NCBI GenBank assembly: GCA_964530525.1
Contig: CAZHBH010000006.1
Coordinates: 1-52,758 of the forward strand
Direction: 5' to 3'
DNA: 52,758 nucleotides
Source: CAYNQN01 sp964530525
GTDB taxonomy: Bacteria > Actinomycetota > Acidimicrobiia > Acidimicrobiales > Acidimicrobilacustridaceae
Shown piece after piece: positions 9,073 to 17,531 of this stretch. The notes beneath the pieces were generated by a model. That model did no database searches. It was given only the letters and a program-made list of their open reading frames with translations, and was not told the origin of the DNA. Position numbers and translations under genes: made by a program. Within the stretch, counting starts at the first letter, position 1. Each line of letters opens with the position of its first letter.

Positions 9073-9243
9073 ATGCCCTCTGAAGTGCTACGAGCCTCCG
9101 AGGCGGCCCGCCGCCTCGGGATGCCTACCAAGGAACTTCTCCAGCTCGTCTACGAGCGAAGGATCGGCTACGTGATGATCGAGGGCATCGCCCACTTTCC
9201 GACATCGGCGATCCAGGAGTACCGCGCCGGAGCTGCTTCCTGA
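9073..9243 (+). CDS. Small helix-turn-helix protein, excisionase/MerR-like
   Basis: A 56-residue protein built almost entirely of an excisionase-type winged helix. The segment ASEAARRLGMPTKELLQLVY (residues 8-27) matches the 'seAA..LGvs...v..l...g.i' pattern, and GIAHFPTSAIQEY gives the wing and final helix. Proteins of this size act as excisionases, antitoxins or small regulators. The ATG at 9073 follows AGGAGGAA (9059-9066), which favours it over the upstream TTG (9043) and ATG (9052). Its first neighbour ends 1 bp upstream. No integrase is nearby, so a regulatory or antitoxin-like role seems more likely than excision. Confidence 0.65.
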   Translation: MPSEVLRASEAARRLGMPTKELLQLVYERRIGYVMIEGIAHFPTSAIQEYRAGAAS

Positions 9244-9482
9244 GCCAAGAGCTCTCCCAGGACTCGCACCGACCCGTGGCCATCTTGCCAGGCCCGTTCG
9301 TGGCAGGTTCACCGACAAGCAATGCGACCAGGATCCATGGAACTACTGACGGCGCCGGGCGGAGCCGCTAGAGTGACGGTTACAGCGCGACTCGGAGTGT
9401 GTGCTCCCACCACGTCACTGCAGTTAGTGGCGTCATCGGCCGAGGGGCCCGTCAGAACCAGTCTCGGAGCGGAGGGGGCAAC

Positions 9483-9737
9483 GTGCTCACCGAAGAGCTG
9501 CGCCACAAGATGATCGATTCGTTCAAGCAGACCAACGGGGAGGACACAGCCATGGCACTCGCCGAAAGCCTCTTCTCCAACGACCTTGTCACCAAGGAAG
9601 ACCTGAAGGGCGTCAAGGACGAGCTCGAGTCCAGGATGGACAAGCTCGAAGCTCTCATGCACTCCCAGTTCTGGAAGCTGGCGGGCTTGCTGGTGATCCT
9701 GTTCGGGCTCGGCGTGAGCGCCCGCATCTTCGGCTAG
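9483..9737 (+). CDS. Small coiled-coil protein with C-terminal membrane anchor
   Basis: An 84-residue protein with acidic/basic heptad-like helices (about residues 3-60, including KEDLKGVKDELESRMDKLEA) and one C-terminal hydrophobic span (about 64-80). The layout recalls bacterial DUF1640/CCDC90-type tail-anchored proteins, but I cannot confirm that family. The start is taken as GTG at 9483, preceded by GGAGGGGG; an in-frame upstream start at 9399 would add a poorly composed extension. It converges with the CrtC-like gene, whose stop is 6 bp away. Confidence 0.6.
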   Translation: MLTEELRHKMIDSFKQTNGEDTAMALAESLFSNDLVTKEDLKGVKDELESRMDKLEALMHSQFWKLAGLLVILFGLGVSARIFG

Positions 9738-9743
9738 CGGTTC

Positions 9744-10841
9744 TCAGCGCTGGGGCTCGTGCTCCTTGCCGAAGTACATGAGCTCCCAGATGGCGGTGTC
9801 GGATTCGGTCTCCACGATGGCTCCGCCGTCCTGACGCTCCACGGCGAGATCGCCGGTGAAGCGGAGGTAAGCACCGTCGAAGCCGACGAGGCGAGCCATG
9901 AGGCGCGTGACACCGCTGATGTCGTCCACGAACTTGTCGCGCAGGATCGTCTCTCGGCGCTGCCAGGTGATCACGTAGCTCTCCCGGCCGTCGGAGTAGG
10001 TGTACACGAGCTTGTCGTGCACCGGCTTGCCAGTCTCCTCGTCGACGTGAGCGTCGCCAGGGGCGAACGTCACCCTGGCGTTGTCGTCGGCGATGATGCG
10101 CCCGTCCCTGGCGAGCATGAAGATGGGCAGCTCCTGGAAGCCGTAGCGCTTCTCGGCGTAGAGGTAGCAGGCGATCACGGTGTAGGGGCCCGCTTGGCCG
10201 CGGCCCCAGTACCAGTGGTTGATCACCTTCATCATGTCGACGTTGCCCCAGTTGTGGTCGTGGTAGCCGACCCCACCGAGGGTGGATCGCTCGTCGCCGA
10301 TCGCCAGCGTGGCTTGCACCTTGCCCTGGGGTACCGAGGGCAGCCACGCGAAGTAGAGGTGCTCGTCGTCCTCGAACAAGAAGTGGCCGGTCTCGGGACG
10401 CCACGATGGGACCTCGCCGGTGAGGGTCACGTCAGCAGTGATCTCGTCGGTCTCGATGTGGATCTCGTAGGTGCGCAGGTCGCCGGCGAAGCTGTTGGGT
10501 CCGATGCGCACGTCGCACTGTTCCTTCGAAGCGGAGAAGCCGTCCTTGAACACGGCGGTGGTCCCGGCGATGTGGGTGCCATCTGCTCTGTCGAGCACGA
10601 TGTCGGCGTACGGGGCGAGCGGCCTGCCGGCGTGGTTGATGTCCTTCGTGTAGAAGGTGATCACCAGCTTCGAACCGTCATCCAGGTGGGCGTCGAAGTA
10701 CCACCACTCGAAGGTGCCCTTGCTCCCGTCGGTCCGCATCCCGTCTTCGCGCGGTTCGATGTGGTCGGGGCTGATGCCGAGCTTCTCGTACTCCTCCGGG
10801 CTGGATCCGAGCCGTGCGAGCACTGCGTCCTTGGGTGACAT
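9744..10841 (-). CDS. CrtC/AttH-like lipocalin-fold protein
   Basis: A 365-residue protein of the hydroxyneurosporene-synthase/AttH superfamily (two lipocalin-like beta barrels). Key marks are FEWWYFDAHLDDG (residues 44-56) and the core motif YHDHNWG (193-199), which in the CrtC family carries residues for carotenoid hydration. No phytoene or carotenoid gene is nearby, so the substrate is unknown; many actinobacterial members are annotated only by fold. The ATG at 10841 is preceded by GAGGAG. The frame extends further upstream but with arginine/proline-rich composition typical of non-coding DNA. No signal peptide is seen. Confidence 0.7.
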   Translation of the reverse strand: MSPKDAVLARLGSSPEEYEKLGISPDHIEPREDGMRTDGSKGTFEWWYFDAHLDDGSKLVITFYTKDINHAGRPLAPYADIVLDRADGTHIAGTTAVFKDGFSASKEQCDVRIGPNSFAGDLRTYEIHIETDEITADVTLTGEVPSWRPETGHFLFEDDEHLYFAWLPSVPQGKVQATLAIGDERSTLGGVGYHDHNWGNVDMMKVINHWYWGRGQAGPYTVIACYLYAEKRYGFQELPIFMLARDGRIIADDNARVTFAPGDAHVDEETGKPVHDKLVYTYSDGRESYVITWQRRETILRDKFVDDISGVTRLMARLVGFDGAYLRFTGDLAVERQDGGAIVETESDTAIWELMYFGKEHEPQR

Positions 10842-11023
10842 CTCGGCTCCTCGCCTGGGGGACGCGCGCAGCGTAGGTCGAGGATCCGGGCCGTGCTGTG
10901 ATCGTGGGGATGAAGGCGGTGGCCTGGTTGCAGGAACCGGCGCACCGGGCTCGCTGTCGCACCGGGCTAGCTGGCGACGACCTGATGGGCTGAGGAGAAC
11001 CGGCGCCTGGCAAACTGTGGCCC

Positions 11024-11317
11024 ATGAGCGGGTTGACCACAATCGAAGCCCCTGAGGTCGTAGTTCGCCCCGGGGATCCGGAGCTCGACGAGGGTGAACC
11101 GAGCGTCGCTCACATCGTGAAGGTGGCCCCGGGGGAGTCGGCCACGGCGAAGGTGCTCGAGGCGAGGGTGACGGGCACCCCGGTGGAGGCCCTCTGCGGG
11201 CACGTCTGGGTACCGTCGAGGGACCCCCGAAAGCTTCCCGTGTGCCCCAGGTGCAAGGAGATCTACGAGGTCTACCGGTTCATCAACCGGGATCTCGGCG
11301 ACACACCCGGCGACTAG
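11024..11317 (+). CDS. DUF3039 family protein
   Basis: A 97-residue protein of the actinobacterial DUF3039 family. The diagnostic C-terminal part reads ALCGHVWVPSRDP, then LPVCPRCKEIYE. Cys58, His60, Cys74 and Cys77 look like a metal-binding knuckle. Function is unknown in all members I know. It is divergent from the CrtC-like gene, with 182 bp between the starts, and is followed 35 bp later by a PPOX protein on the same strand, so the two may be co-transcribed. Confidence 0.85.
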   Translation: MSGLTTIEAPEVVVRPGDPELDEGEPSVAHIVKVAPGESATAKVLEARVTGTPVEALCGHVWVPSRDPRKLPVCPRCKEIYEVYRFINRDLGDTPGD

Positions 11318-11352
11318 CCGGGTCCGCCGCCGCCGGGTGCCATGATCGGTGG

Positions 11353-11748
11353 ATGGCGCTCGACCCCACCGACCTTCCCGAAGACGTCCTTGCCTTCCTG
11401 GCCGAGAGCCACCTGGCGACCCTCACCACCTTGAGGCCCGACGGCACCCCCCACGTGGTCCCGGTGGGCTTCACCTACGACCAGGGCGATCAGCTGGTGA
11501 GGATCATCACGTTCTCGCGATCTCGCAAGGTGCGGAACCTCCGGTCGGCAGGCGAAGGGAGGGCGGTGGTGTCGCAGGTCGACGGCGGACGGTGGCTCAG
11601 CCTGGAGGGCATGGGGAGCGTCACGGCCGATCCGGCTCGCGTCGACGAGGCCGTCAGGCGCTACGCCGAGCGCTACCGCACCCCGGGTGACAACCCGGAT
11701 CGGGTGGCGATAGAGATCCGGGTCGACCGCATCCTCGGGCGGGCTTGA
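11353..11748 (+). CDS. PPOX-class, probably F420-dependent, flavin/deazaflavin-binding protein
   Basis: A 131-residue split-barrel protein of the pyridoxamine-5'-phosphate-oxidase-like class, close in pattern to actinobacterial F420-binding members (Rv1155-like). The opening FLAESHLATLTTLRPDGTPHV and the following VPVGFTYD and FSRSRKVRNLR are typical of strands and cofactor-phosphate contacts. Expected activity is F420H2-dependent reduction of an unidentified substrate. The ATG at 11353 is chosen because the frame upstream is poorly composed and overlaps DUF3039. The stop is 12 bp from the convergent baeRF3 gene. Confidence 0.8.
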   Translation: MALDPTDLPEDVLAFLAESHLATLTTLRPDGTPHVVPVGFTYDQGDQLVRIITFSRSRKVRNLRSAGEGRAVVSQVDGGRWLSLEGMGSVTADPARVDEAVRRYAERYRTPGDNPDRVAIEIRVDRILGRA

Positions 11749-11759
11749 GGGGTCCGCCC

Positions 11760-12866
11760 CTAGGCGTATCGGAGGATGGCGGCGGCTACGTGGCCGCCCG
11801 GGACGTCATCGGCACGCACCGCCACGACGCGGCCGCTCGCCAGCAGGACCCTGCGGGCTATCTCGTCCACCACCCCATACGAGCCCGGCTCGTCGGAGAG
11901 GGTCACCCCGCCGTCCTCGTCGACGCGCCCGGGGACGACCTGGTCTATGTCCACCAGCAGCACGTCGACCGCTCCGAACGTGGCCGCCCGTGCGACATCC
12001 GCCAGGTCGCTCACGGCCCGTCCCTGCGAAGCGCGCAGGGCGAAGAGCTCGCCCAGCTCCCGCACCTCGCTCGCGTAGATCTCGTCCAGGATCGCTCTGG
12101 CCGCTGTGGTGAGCTCGTGGTCGGGGGTGTGCTCGGGGTTGCCCGTCATCTGGTGCTCGGCCAGCGTGCCCAAGGTCGACACCGATCGGAACACACCTGC
12201 GAGTGGCTCGGCCGCGGCCAGCACCACCGGCTGGTCGTGGCCGCGCAGCGCAGCGCGCACGGCGCGATCGACCTGCCTGGCGTACTTGCGCAGCCTCGTG
12301 CCTTGTCCCTCGTGGCTCATCACACCGAAGCCGGCAGACCCCTCGGCACCTGGGAGCGTCTCGACGAAGCTGTCCATGTCCGTCGGGAGGTCTGCCACCT
12401 CCACCTCGTAGGGCCCGTAGTCCCGACCGAACTCGAGCAGTCGGACCGATCCTTGCGCCAGCGCCAGCACGAACCCTGCGTTCGGGAAGTTCAACGCACG
12501 AAGCAGCGGCTTGACGAAGAACCGGTCGGAGACCACGACGGCAGGCTCCAGTCGGTTGGCGAGCCGGTAGGCGCGTACCTCGTCGGCGGACGCGAACACA
12601 GCGAGGCTGTTCGCCTGGTAGCGCCAGAAGGAGGCATCGTCGTCGAGGTCCTCGAAGGCCTCGGCGAACGTCGTAACCGCTCGCTTGGGAGCGCCGGTCG
12701 CCTCGAGCTGGGAGATCGCCTCCGAGGCCAGGTTCTTGAAGGCGATCCGCTCCGCCTCGGCGTCATCGGGCGTCGGGGTGGCCGGCATGTACATCGAGAC
12801 GCACACGTCCCCGGTCGCCTTCAGCAGCGAGCGGACCTCGTCGGGGGTCGGTAGATCGACGTACAT
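11760..12866 (-). CDS. baeRF3-family protein (bacterial eRF1-like fold)
   Basis: A 368-residue protein of the bacterial archaeo-eukaryotic release factor family 3. Recognisable parts are the N-terminal SMYMPATPTPDDAEAERIA segment with the conserved FKNL, the middle FPNAGFVLALAQGSVRLLE and the GNPEHTPDHEL motif, followed by the RNase-E-like/L7Ae-like C-terminal half ending in a HVAAAILRY core. Members are proposed to act at stalled ribosomes or in biological conflict; no activity is established for this one. The ATG at 12866 has GGAGG five bases upstream, better than the ATG at 12878. It is the last gene of a long minus-strand run, 111 bp after the MFS gene. Confidence 0.75.
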   Translation of the reverse strand: MYVDLPTPDEVRSLLKATGDVCVSMYMPATPTPDDAEAERIAFKNLASEAISQLEATGAPKRAVTTFAEAFEDLDDDASFWRYQANSLAVFASADEVRAYRLANRLEPAVVVSDRFFVKPLLRALNFPNAGFVLALAQGSVRLLEFGRDYGPYEVEVADLPTDMDSFVETLPGAEGSAGFGVMSHEGQGTRLRKYARQVDRAVRAALRGHDQPVVLAAAEPLAGVFRSVSTLGTLAEHQMTGNPEHTPDHELTTAARAILDEIYASEVRELGELFALRASQGRAVSDLADVARAATFGAVDVLLVDIDQVVPGRVDEDGGVTLSDEPGSYGVVDEIARRVLLASGRVVAVRADDVPGGHVAAAILRYA

Positions 12867-12977
12867 GAAGACCTCCATGCTCGGCCCTGCACCCAGACGG
12901 CGTGGGGAGGTGGTAGGGCAAACCCTATCGGTGCGGCCCCGGAGGTCGCCGGTGATCGCAGGCAGGCGGGTGGAGTC

Positions 12978-14567
12978 TTAGGAGGTGGCTCCGGCCTCGG
13001 CGAGCGACGGGTCGTCGGGGATCGCCTCTTGGCGTCCACGCTTGAGGCCCACCAGGGCGACCAGGGCGGCGGCCGCCATCACACCGGCCATCACGTAGAA
13101 CACGACCTGGTTGGCCTGGGCGAAGTCGACCTGGACCGCCCCGAAGACCTCGGCGCTCTGCTGCTGGGAGACGCCGGGGGGCAACGCCGTGGAGCCGTTG
13201 CCCTGCATGAGGCTCGTGGCGAAGCTGTCGGCGTGCTGGGTGTCGATGCCGAACCCGGCCAGCGAGCTCTCGACGTTCGACTTGTTGACCGTGAGCAGGA
13301 TCGTCCCCAGGACGGCCATGCCGAGGCTCGAGCCGTAGTTGCGCACGGTCTGGGTCACGCCCGTGGCCTCGCCGTAGCTGGTGCGCGGTGCCCGGTTGAT
13401 GGCATCTGTGTTCGCGGGGCCGAGCATCAACCCCATGCCCGCACCGGCGATGACGATGAAGGGCCACTGCACCCCGAGGCCCCCGTCTATGTCGGTGATC
13501 TTCCACGCCCAGAGGGCGAACCCGACGGCCGCCATCACGTTGCCCACCACGACCGCAGGCTTCGCTCCGACCTTGTCGAGGATCCTCCCTCCGAACTGGG
13601 CGGCCGGCGCGAACCCGGCGAAGATCACCATCAGGTACAGGCCGGCGTTCGACACCGTGAAGTCCAGCGACACCTGGGCGTACATGCTGGCGAAGAAGAA
13701 CACGGGGACGAACACGATCATCGTGATGAACAGCACGATGTTCTCCGCGAGGAAGGCCCTCACCTTGAATATCTGAACGCGGATGAGCGGGGACGAGGCG
13801 CGCAGCTCGTAGAGGGCGAACACGACCAGGAGGAGGAAGCCTGCTGCCATCGAGCCCCACGTGGCCGGGTTGCCCCAACCCCACGAGCTGGCCTGCTGCA
13901 GTCCCAGGACGCTCAGGCCCATGCCGGCGACGATGAGCACCAGGCCAACCAGATCCACCTTCTCCCTGCGGTAGGAGTCGGTTGGCCGGGCGAGGATGGT
14001 GAGGATCACGGCGATCACGGCCACCGGGATGTTCACCCAGAAGATCGATCTCCAGGTCCACTCGCTCAGGTAGCCGCCGAGCAGCGGGCCCACCGCGGTG
14101 AGGCCGCCGGCCACGGCGAAGAACACGGCCATGGCTCTGCCCCGCTCGTCGAAGGGGAAGGAGTTGACCACGATGGCCAGCGCTGCCGGGAACATGAGGG
14201 CCGCACCGAGCCCCTGGACGGCGCGGAAGGTGATCAGCCAGGCCTCGGCGAGGTCGCCTGCTGGCGTCAGCCCGTTCAGCGTCGAGGCCACCGCGAACAC
14301 CACGACGCCGAGCATCACCATCTTGCGGTGGCCGAACATGTCGCCGATCCGGCCGCCGAAGGCGAAGAGAGCCGCCAGCGAGAGCAGGTAGGCGTTGACG
14401 ACCCACTGGGCCCCGGTGCCCGACAACCCCAGCTCCTGCTGGATCTCGGGTATCGCGATGGAGACGATGGTCATGTCGATGAACGTCATCGACACCGCGA
14501 AGATCATCGCCGCCAGGACGAGGTACTTGCTCCTGCCCGCCACCGAACTGGACGTGACTGCTGTCAC
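12978..14567 (-). CDS. MFS transporter, DHA2 (EmrB/QacA) family, 14 TM
   Basis: A 529-residue major facilitator of the 14-helix drug:H+ antiporter class. The family-specific IDMTIVSIAIP (residues 30-40) and motif A GGRIGDMFGHRK (71-82) are intact, and the motif C-like GGLTAVGPLLGG lies in helix 5. It should export a small amphiphilic compound at the cytoplasmic membrane. The start is GTG at 14567 with GGGAGG seven bases upstream. It lies 68 bp downstream of purU in the same direction. No TetR-type partner regulator is adjacent, so the substrate cannot be inferred. Confidence 0.88.
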   Translation of the reverse strand: MTAVTSSSVAGRSKYLVLAAMIFAVSMTFIDMTIVSIAIPEIQQELGLSGTGAQWVVNAYLLSLAALFAFGGRIGDMFGHRKMVMLGVVVFAVASTLNGLTPAGDLAEAWLITFRAVQGLGAALMFPAALAIVVNSFPFDERGRAMAVFFAVAGGLTAVGPLLGGYLSEWTWRSIFWVNIPVAVIAVILTILARPTDSYRREKVDLVGLVLIVAGMGLSVLGLQQASSWGWGNPATWGSMAAGFLLLVVFALYELRASSPLIRVQIFKVRAFLAENIVLFITMIVFVPVFFFASMYAQVSLDFTVSNAGLYLMVIFAGFAPAAQFGGRILDKVGAKPAVVVGNVMAAVGFALWAWKITDIDGGLGVQWPFIVIAGAGMGLMLGPANTDAINRAPRTSYGEATGVTQTVRNYGSSLGMAVLGTILLTVNKSNVESSLAGFGIDTQHADSFATSLMQGNGSTALPPGVSQQQSAEVFGAVQVDFAQANQVVFYVMAGVMAAAALVALVGLKRGRQEAIPDDPSLAEAGATS

Positions 14568-14635
14568 CGAGAACCTCCCTGTCGTGCCCGGCCGGGAACG
14601 CTAGCCGTGGAGCGAGCAGAGAGGGTGGCTATCGC

Positions 14636-15487
14636 CTACTCGAAGACGACCGTGCGGTTCGCGTAGGCGATGACCCGGTGCTCGAGGTGGGCTCGCACGG
14701 CCTGGGCGAGCACCAGCGACTCCAGGTCCCGGCCCCTGCGGGCCATGGTCGAGGGGTCGTCGGCGTGGGAGACGCGGGCCACGTCCTGGGCGATTATCGG
14801 GCCGGCGTCGAGGTCGGCGGTGACGTAGTGGGCGGTCGCCCCGATGAGCTTCACCCCTCGGTCCCAAGCCTGGTGGTAGGCCCGGGCACCGGAGAACGCC
14901 GGCAGGAAGGAGTGGTGGATGTTGATGGCCCGGCCCGCCAGCTCATCGCAGAAGGCCGCCGAGAGCACCCGCATGTAGCGAGCCAGGACCACCAGGTCGG
15001 GATCGAGGCCGCTGATCACCTGGCGCAGCAGGGCCTCCTGCTCGTTCCTCGCGCCGTCCCCATCGCCAACCACGGGTACGTGGGCGAAGGGCAGATCGAA
15101 GCGGTGAGCGATGTCTGCGTGGTCGGGGTGGTTGGATGCCACCAGCGATATCTCGGCGGGAAGGTCTCCGGTGGCGCAGCGGCTCGCCAGGTCGTACAGG
15201 CAGTGCGGCTCTCGCGACGTGAGCACCACGAGGCGGGCGGGACCTTCGGGGGTGTGGATCTCCCATCGCATCGACCAGCGCCGAGCGACTGGTTCGAACG
15301 CCTCGCGCAGCTCGTCGCCGCTGGCAGGGTGGTCCAGCTCCACCCTCTGCAGGAAGAGGTCGTGCTCGGCGTCGCGGTACTGGCCGGCGTCCACGATGTT
15401 CCCGCCGTCGGTTGCCACCCAGCTGGCCACGTCGGCCACGATGCCCGGCTTGTCGGGGCACGTGAGCAGCAGCACGGCTCTCGTCAT
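14636..15487 (-). CDS. purU: Formyltetrahydrofolate deformylase
   Basis: A 283-residue enzyme that hydrolyses 10-formyl-THF to formate and THF, balancing the one-carbon pool for purine synthesis. An ACT domain occupies about residues 1-75 (CPDKPGIVADV) and a formyltransferase domain about 85-283. The catalytic Asn189 and His191 lie in INIHHSFLPAF, and Asp227 lies in ADLDAGPII with the spacing seen in PurN (36 residues after His). Length is normal. The ATG start is 16 bp after gatD, so it is probably co-transcribed with murT-gatD. Confidence 0.93.
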   Translation of the reverse strand: MTRAVLLLTCPDKPGIVADVASWVATDGGNIVDAGQYRDAEHDLFLQRVELDHPASGDELREAFEPVARRWSMRWEIHTPEGPARLVVLTSREPHCLYDLASRCATGDLPAEISLVASNHPDHADIAHRFDLPFAHVPVVGDGDGARNEQEALLRQVISGLDPDLVVLARYMRVLSAAFCDELAGRAINIHHSFLPAFSGARAYHQAWDRGVKLIGATAHYVTADLDAGPIIAQDVARVSHADDPSTMARRGRDLESLVLAQAVRAHLEHRVIAYANRTVVFE

Positions 15488-15503
15488 GCAAGCAGCCTAC
15501 GTA

Positions 15504-16256
15504 TCAGCCACCACGCAGGCGGTCGCGCCACGAGCGGCTGGGTTGCAGCTCCCGCCTTCGGGCAGCGGCCGTCCGCTCCGCTCGCATGGTGGCCACCTCC
15601 GAGTCCGCCTCGGGCAGTGGCGCCAGCTCGGTCCCCAGCGCCCAGGTGAGCAGGAGGTCGGCCAGCTCGGGGTTGCGGGCCAGGACCGGACCGTGGAGGT
15701 ATGTGCCCACCACCCGGTCCTGGACCGCTCCCTCCAGACCCCATCCGTTGCCCTCTCCCACCTCGACGATCGCGAGCGGGCGGGCGAGGGGGCCGAGTCG
15801 AGTTCGCCCTGCGTGGTTCTCGAAGCCGCTGAGCACCGGGAGGCCCAGCTCGCTGGAGGGGTTGGCCAGCACCTCTCCCACGGCGCGCGGCGCGCCGGTG
15901 TGCACCGTGGTGACGTCGAGGAGGCCGAGGCCTTCCACGGCTTCCCCCGCGCTCCCAGGGAAGCTGCGCCCCAGGATCTGCAGGCCGGCGCACACGCCCA
16001 GGACAGCCGCCCCTCGCTCCACCGCCCGGCGGAGGCTCCCCGACTCACGCAGCGCCCGCGCGGCCTCAACCTGCGGGGCGTCCTCGCCTCCGCCCAGCAC
16101 GTAGAGGTCGCCGTCGTCGGGAGCCACGTCGTGGCCGACCACCTCCACCACTTCGGTGGCGTGGCCTCGCCACTCCGAGCGCTTGGCCAGCACGGCCACG
16201 TTCCCCCCGTCGCCGTAGGTGCCGAGCAGGTCCGGGTAGAGGGAGACGATCCTCAT
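15504..16256 (-). CDS. gatD: Lipid II isoglutaminyl synthase, glutaminase subunit
   Basis: A 250-residue class I-like glutamine amidotransferase that supplies ammonia to MurT for amidating the D-Glu of lipid II to D-isoglutamine. The nucleophile Cys89 sits in LGVCAGLQILG and the catalytic His188 in GTYLHGPVLA, matching positions known in GatD. The ATG at 16256 overlaps the murT stop by 4 bp (ATGA), the usual translational coupling for this heterodimer. The frame stays open far upstream inside murT, but that is a shadow. Confidence 0.93.
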   Translation of the reverse strand: MRIVSLYPDLLGTYGDGGNVAVLAKRSEWRGHATEVVEVVGHDVAPDDGDLYVLGGGEDAPQVEAARALRESGSLRRAVERGAAVLGVCAGLQILGRSFPGSAGEAVEGLGLLDVTTVHTGAPRAVGEVLANPSSELGLPVLSGFENHAGRTRLGPLARPLAIVEVGEGNGWGLEGAVQDRVVGTYLHGPVLARNPELADLLLTWALGTELAPLPEADSEVATMRAERTAAARRRELQPSRSWRDRLRGG

Positions 16257-17506
16257 CGGGTCGCCTCCGCCAGGAACGATTGGAAAGCCGTGTAGTTGGC
16301 GGCCACGTCGACCTCCGCTGCACCGGCGGCGCGCACGGCCGCCTCCAGGGTGGGGGCCACCACGTGCTCGACGTCGGCATACCTCAGGCGCACGGCCAGG
16401 TCGGCGCGCCTTTCGCCCGTGGCGACCACCAGCACCCTGCCGGCCAGCCGCTCGAACGGCACGTCCCAGATCCAAGAGGGGTCGTGGCCGTCTGCTATCC
16501 GTGCGTTGATGGCCACTATCACCGGCGCAGGCGGGGGAGACAGCATCTCGAGGGCCTCCTGCCAACCCGCAGGGTTCTTCGCCAGGAGCAGGCGAACCCG
16601 GGAGCCCGCCACCTCCACGGTGCTGTAGCGGCCCGCCACGTCGCTGACGGCCCCCATGGCGGCAACCGCCTCGGAGGGGTCGGCGCCCATGGCGCAGGCA
16701 GCCGCCAGGGCCATCGCGGCGTTGGCCCGGTTCACCCGGCCCGGGAGGTCGAGCTGCAGCTGCCAGCTCCGGCCTGCGGTGCCGGCCACCCCTTGGCCCT
16801 CCAGCCACCACGCGGGATCGGGTCGTTGCAGGTCGCAAGCGGTGCAGCGCCATCCGCCGTCGGTGAACGACAGGCGGCTCCCGCATCCCGGGCAACCCGT
16901 GGAATCGGCCGTCCACGACGATCCTCCGGCAACCCACGCCACCCGCGGCGCCGCCAGGGCCGCCCAAGCGACCAAGGGATCGTCGGCGTTGGCGACCAAC
17001 AGGCCTGGCGGCCTGGCAGCGAGGGCATCGCGCCAGCGCGAAGCCAGCTTGCGAACCTCGTGGCTCCGGTCGAGCTGGTCGCGGCTCAGGTTCAGCAGCA
17101 CCACCACCTCCGGGTGCGCCTGCTCCATGACCGTCCCCAGCCAGCGCTCGTCCACCTCCAGCACCGCAGCGGTGCCTGCCGGGGCGCCGCCCAGGGCTGC
17201 GACGTGGCCGGGGACCATGTTCGCACCCTCGGTGTTGGAGGCCACTGGACCCACGGTCCACAGCGCGGCTGCCAGCAGGCGTGTGGTGGTGGTCTTGCCG
17301 TTGGTCGCGCTCACCAGCGCCACCGGGCGCCCCGACGTCAGCTTCGAGAGCAGGCGGGGATCGACGGCCAGCGACACCTTGCCGCCTATGACGCTGCCCG
17401 ATCCGAGCCGGGCCAGCCTCGACGCGTTGGCGACCGCCCTGCCGAGCGAGACCGCCAGGCGGGCGCGCAGGCCCAGTTCGGAACGTGTGTGCTGCGGCTG
17501 GCCCAC
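16253..17506 (-). CDS. murT: Lipid II isoglutaminyl synthase, Mur ligase-like subunit
   Basis: A 417-residue Mur-ligase-family ATPase that, with GatD, amidates lipid II peptidoglycan precursor. The P-loop is SATNGKTTTTRLL (residues 66-78). A four-Cys zinc ribbon (Cys205, 208, 221, 224) interrupts the central domain, as is typical of MurT. The C-terminal DUF1727 domain includes AKNPAGW and the DPSWIWD motif bearing the catalytic Asp. The start is GTG at 17506, 25 bp after the P450 stop. The gene points to amidated, probably transpeptidase-friendly peptidoglycan, consistent with the class A PBP further along. Confidence 0.93.
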   Translation of the reverse strand: MGQPQHTRSELGLRARLAVSLGRAVANASRLARLGSGSVIGGKVSLAVDPRLLSKLTSGRPVALVSATNGKTTTTRLLAAALWTVGPVASNTEGANMVPGHVAALGGAPAGTAAVLEVDERWLGTVMEQAHPEVVVLLNLSRDQLDRSHEVRKLASRWRDALAARPPGLLVANADDPLVAWAALAAPRVAWVAGGSSWTADSTGCPGCGSRLSFTDGGWRCTACDLQRPDPAWWLEGQGVAGTAGRSWQLQLDLPGRVNRANAAMALAAACAMGADPSEAVAAMGAVSDVAGRYSTVEVAGSRVRLLLAKNPAGWQEALEMLSPPPAPVIVAINARIADGHDPSWIWDVPFERLAGRVLVVATGERRADLAVRLRYADVEHVVAPTLEAAVRAAGAAEVDVAANYTAFQSFLAEATR

Positions 17507-17531
17507 GACGAGCGAAGGCTACAGGCTGGGC

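Noticed and set aside
13029..14666. 545-codon plus-strand open frame opposite the MFS gene
   Set aside because: His/Gly/Asp/Glu-rich shadow of a well-formed 14-TM transporter.
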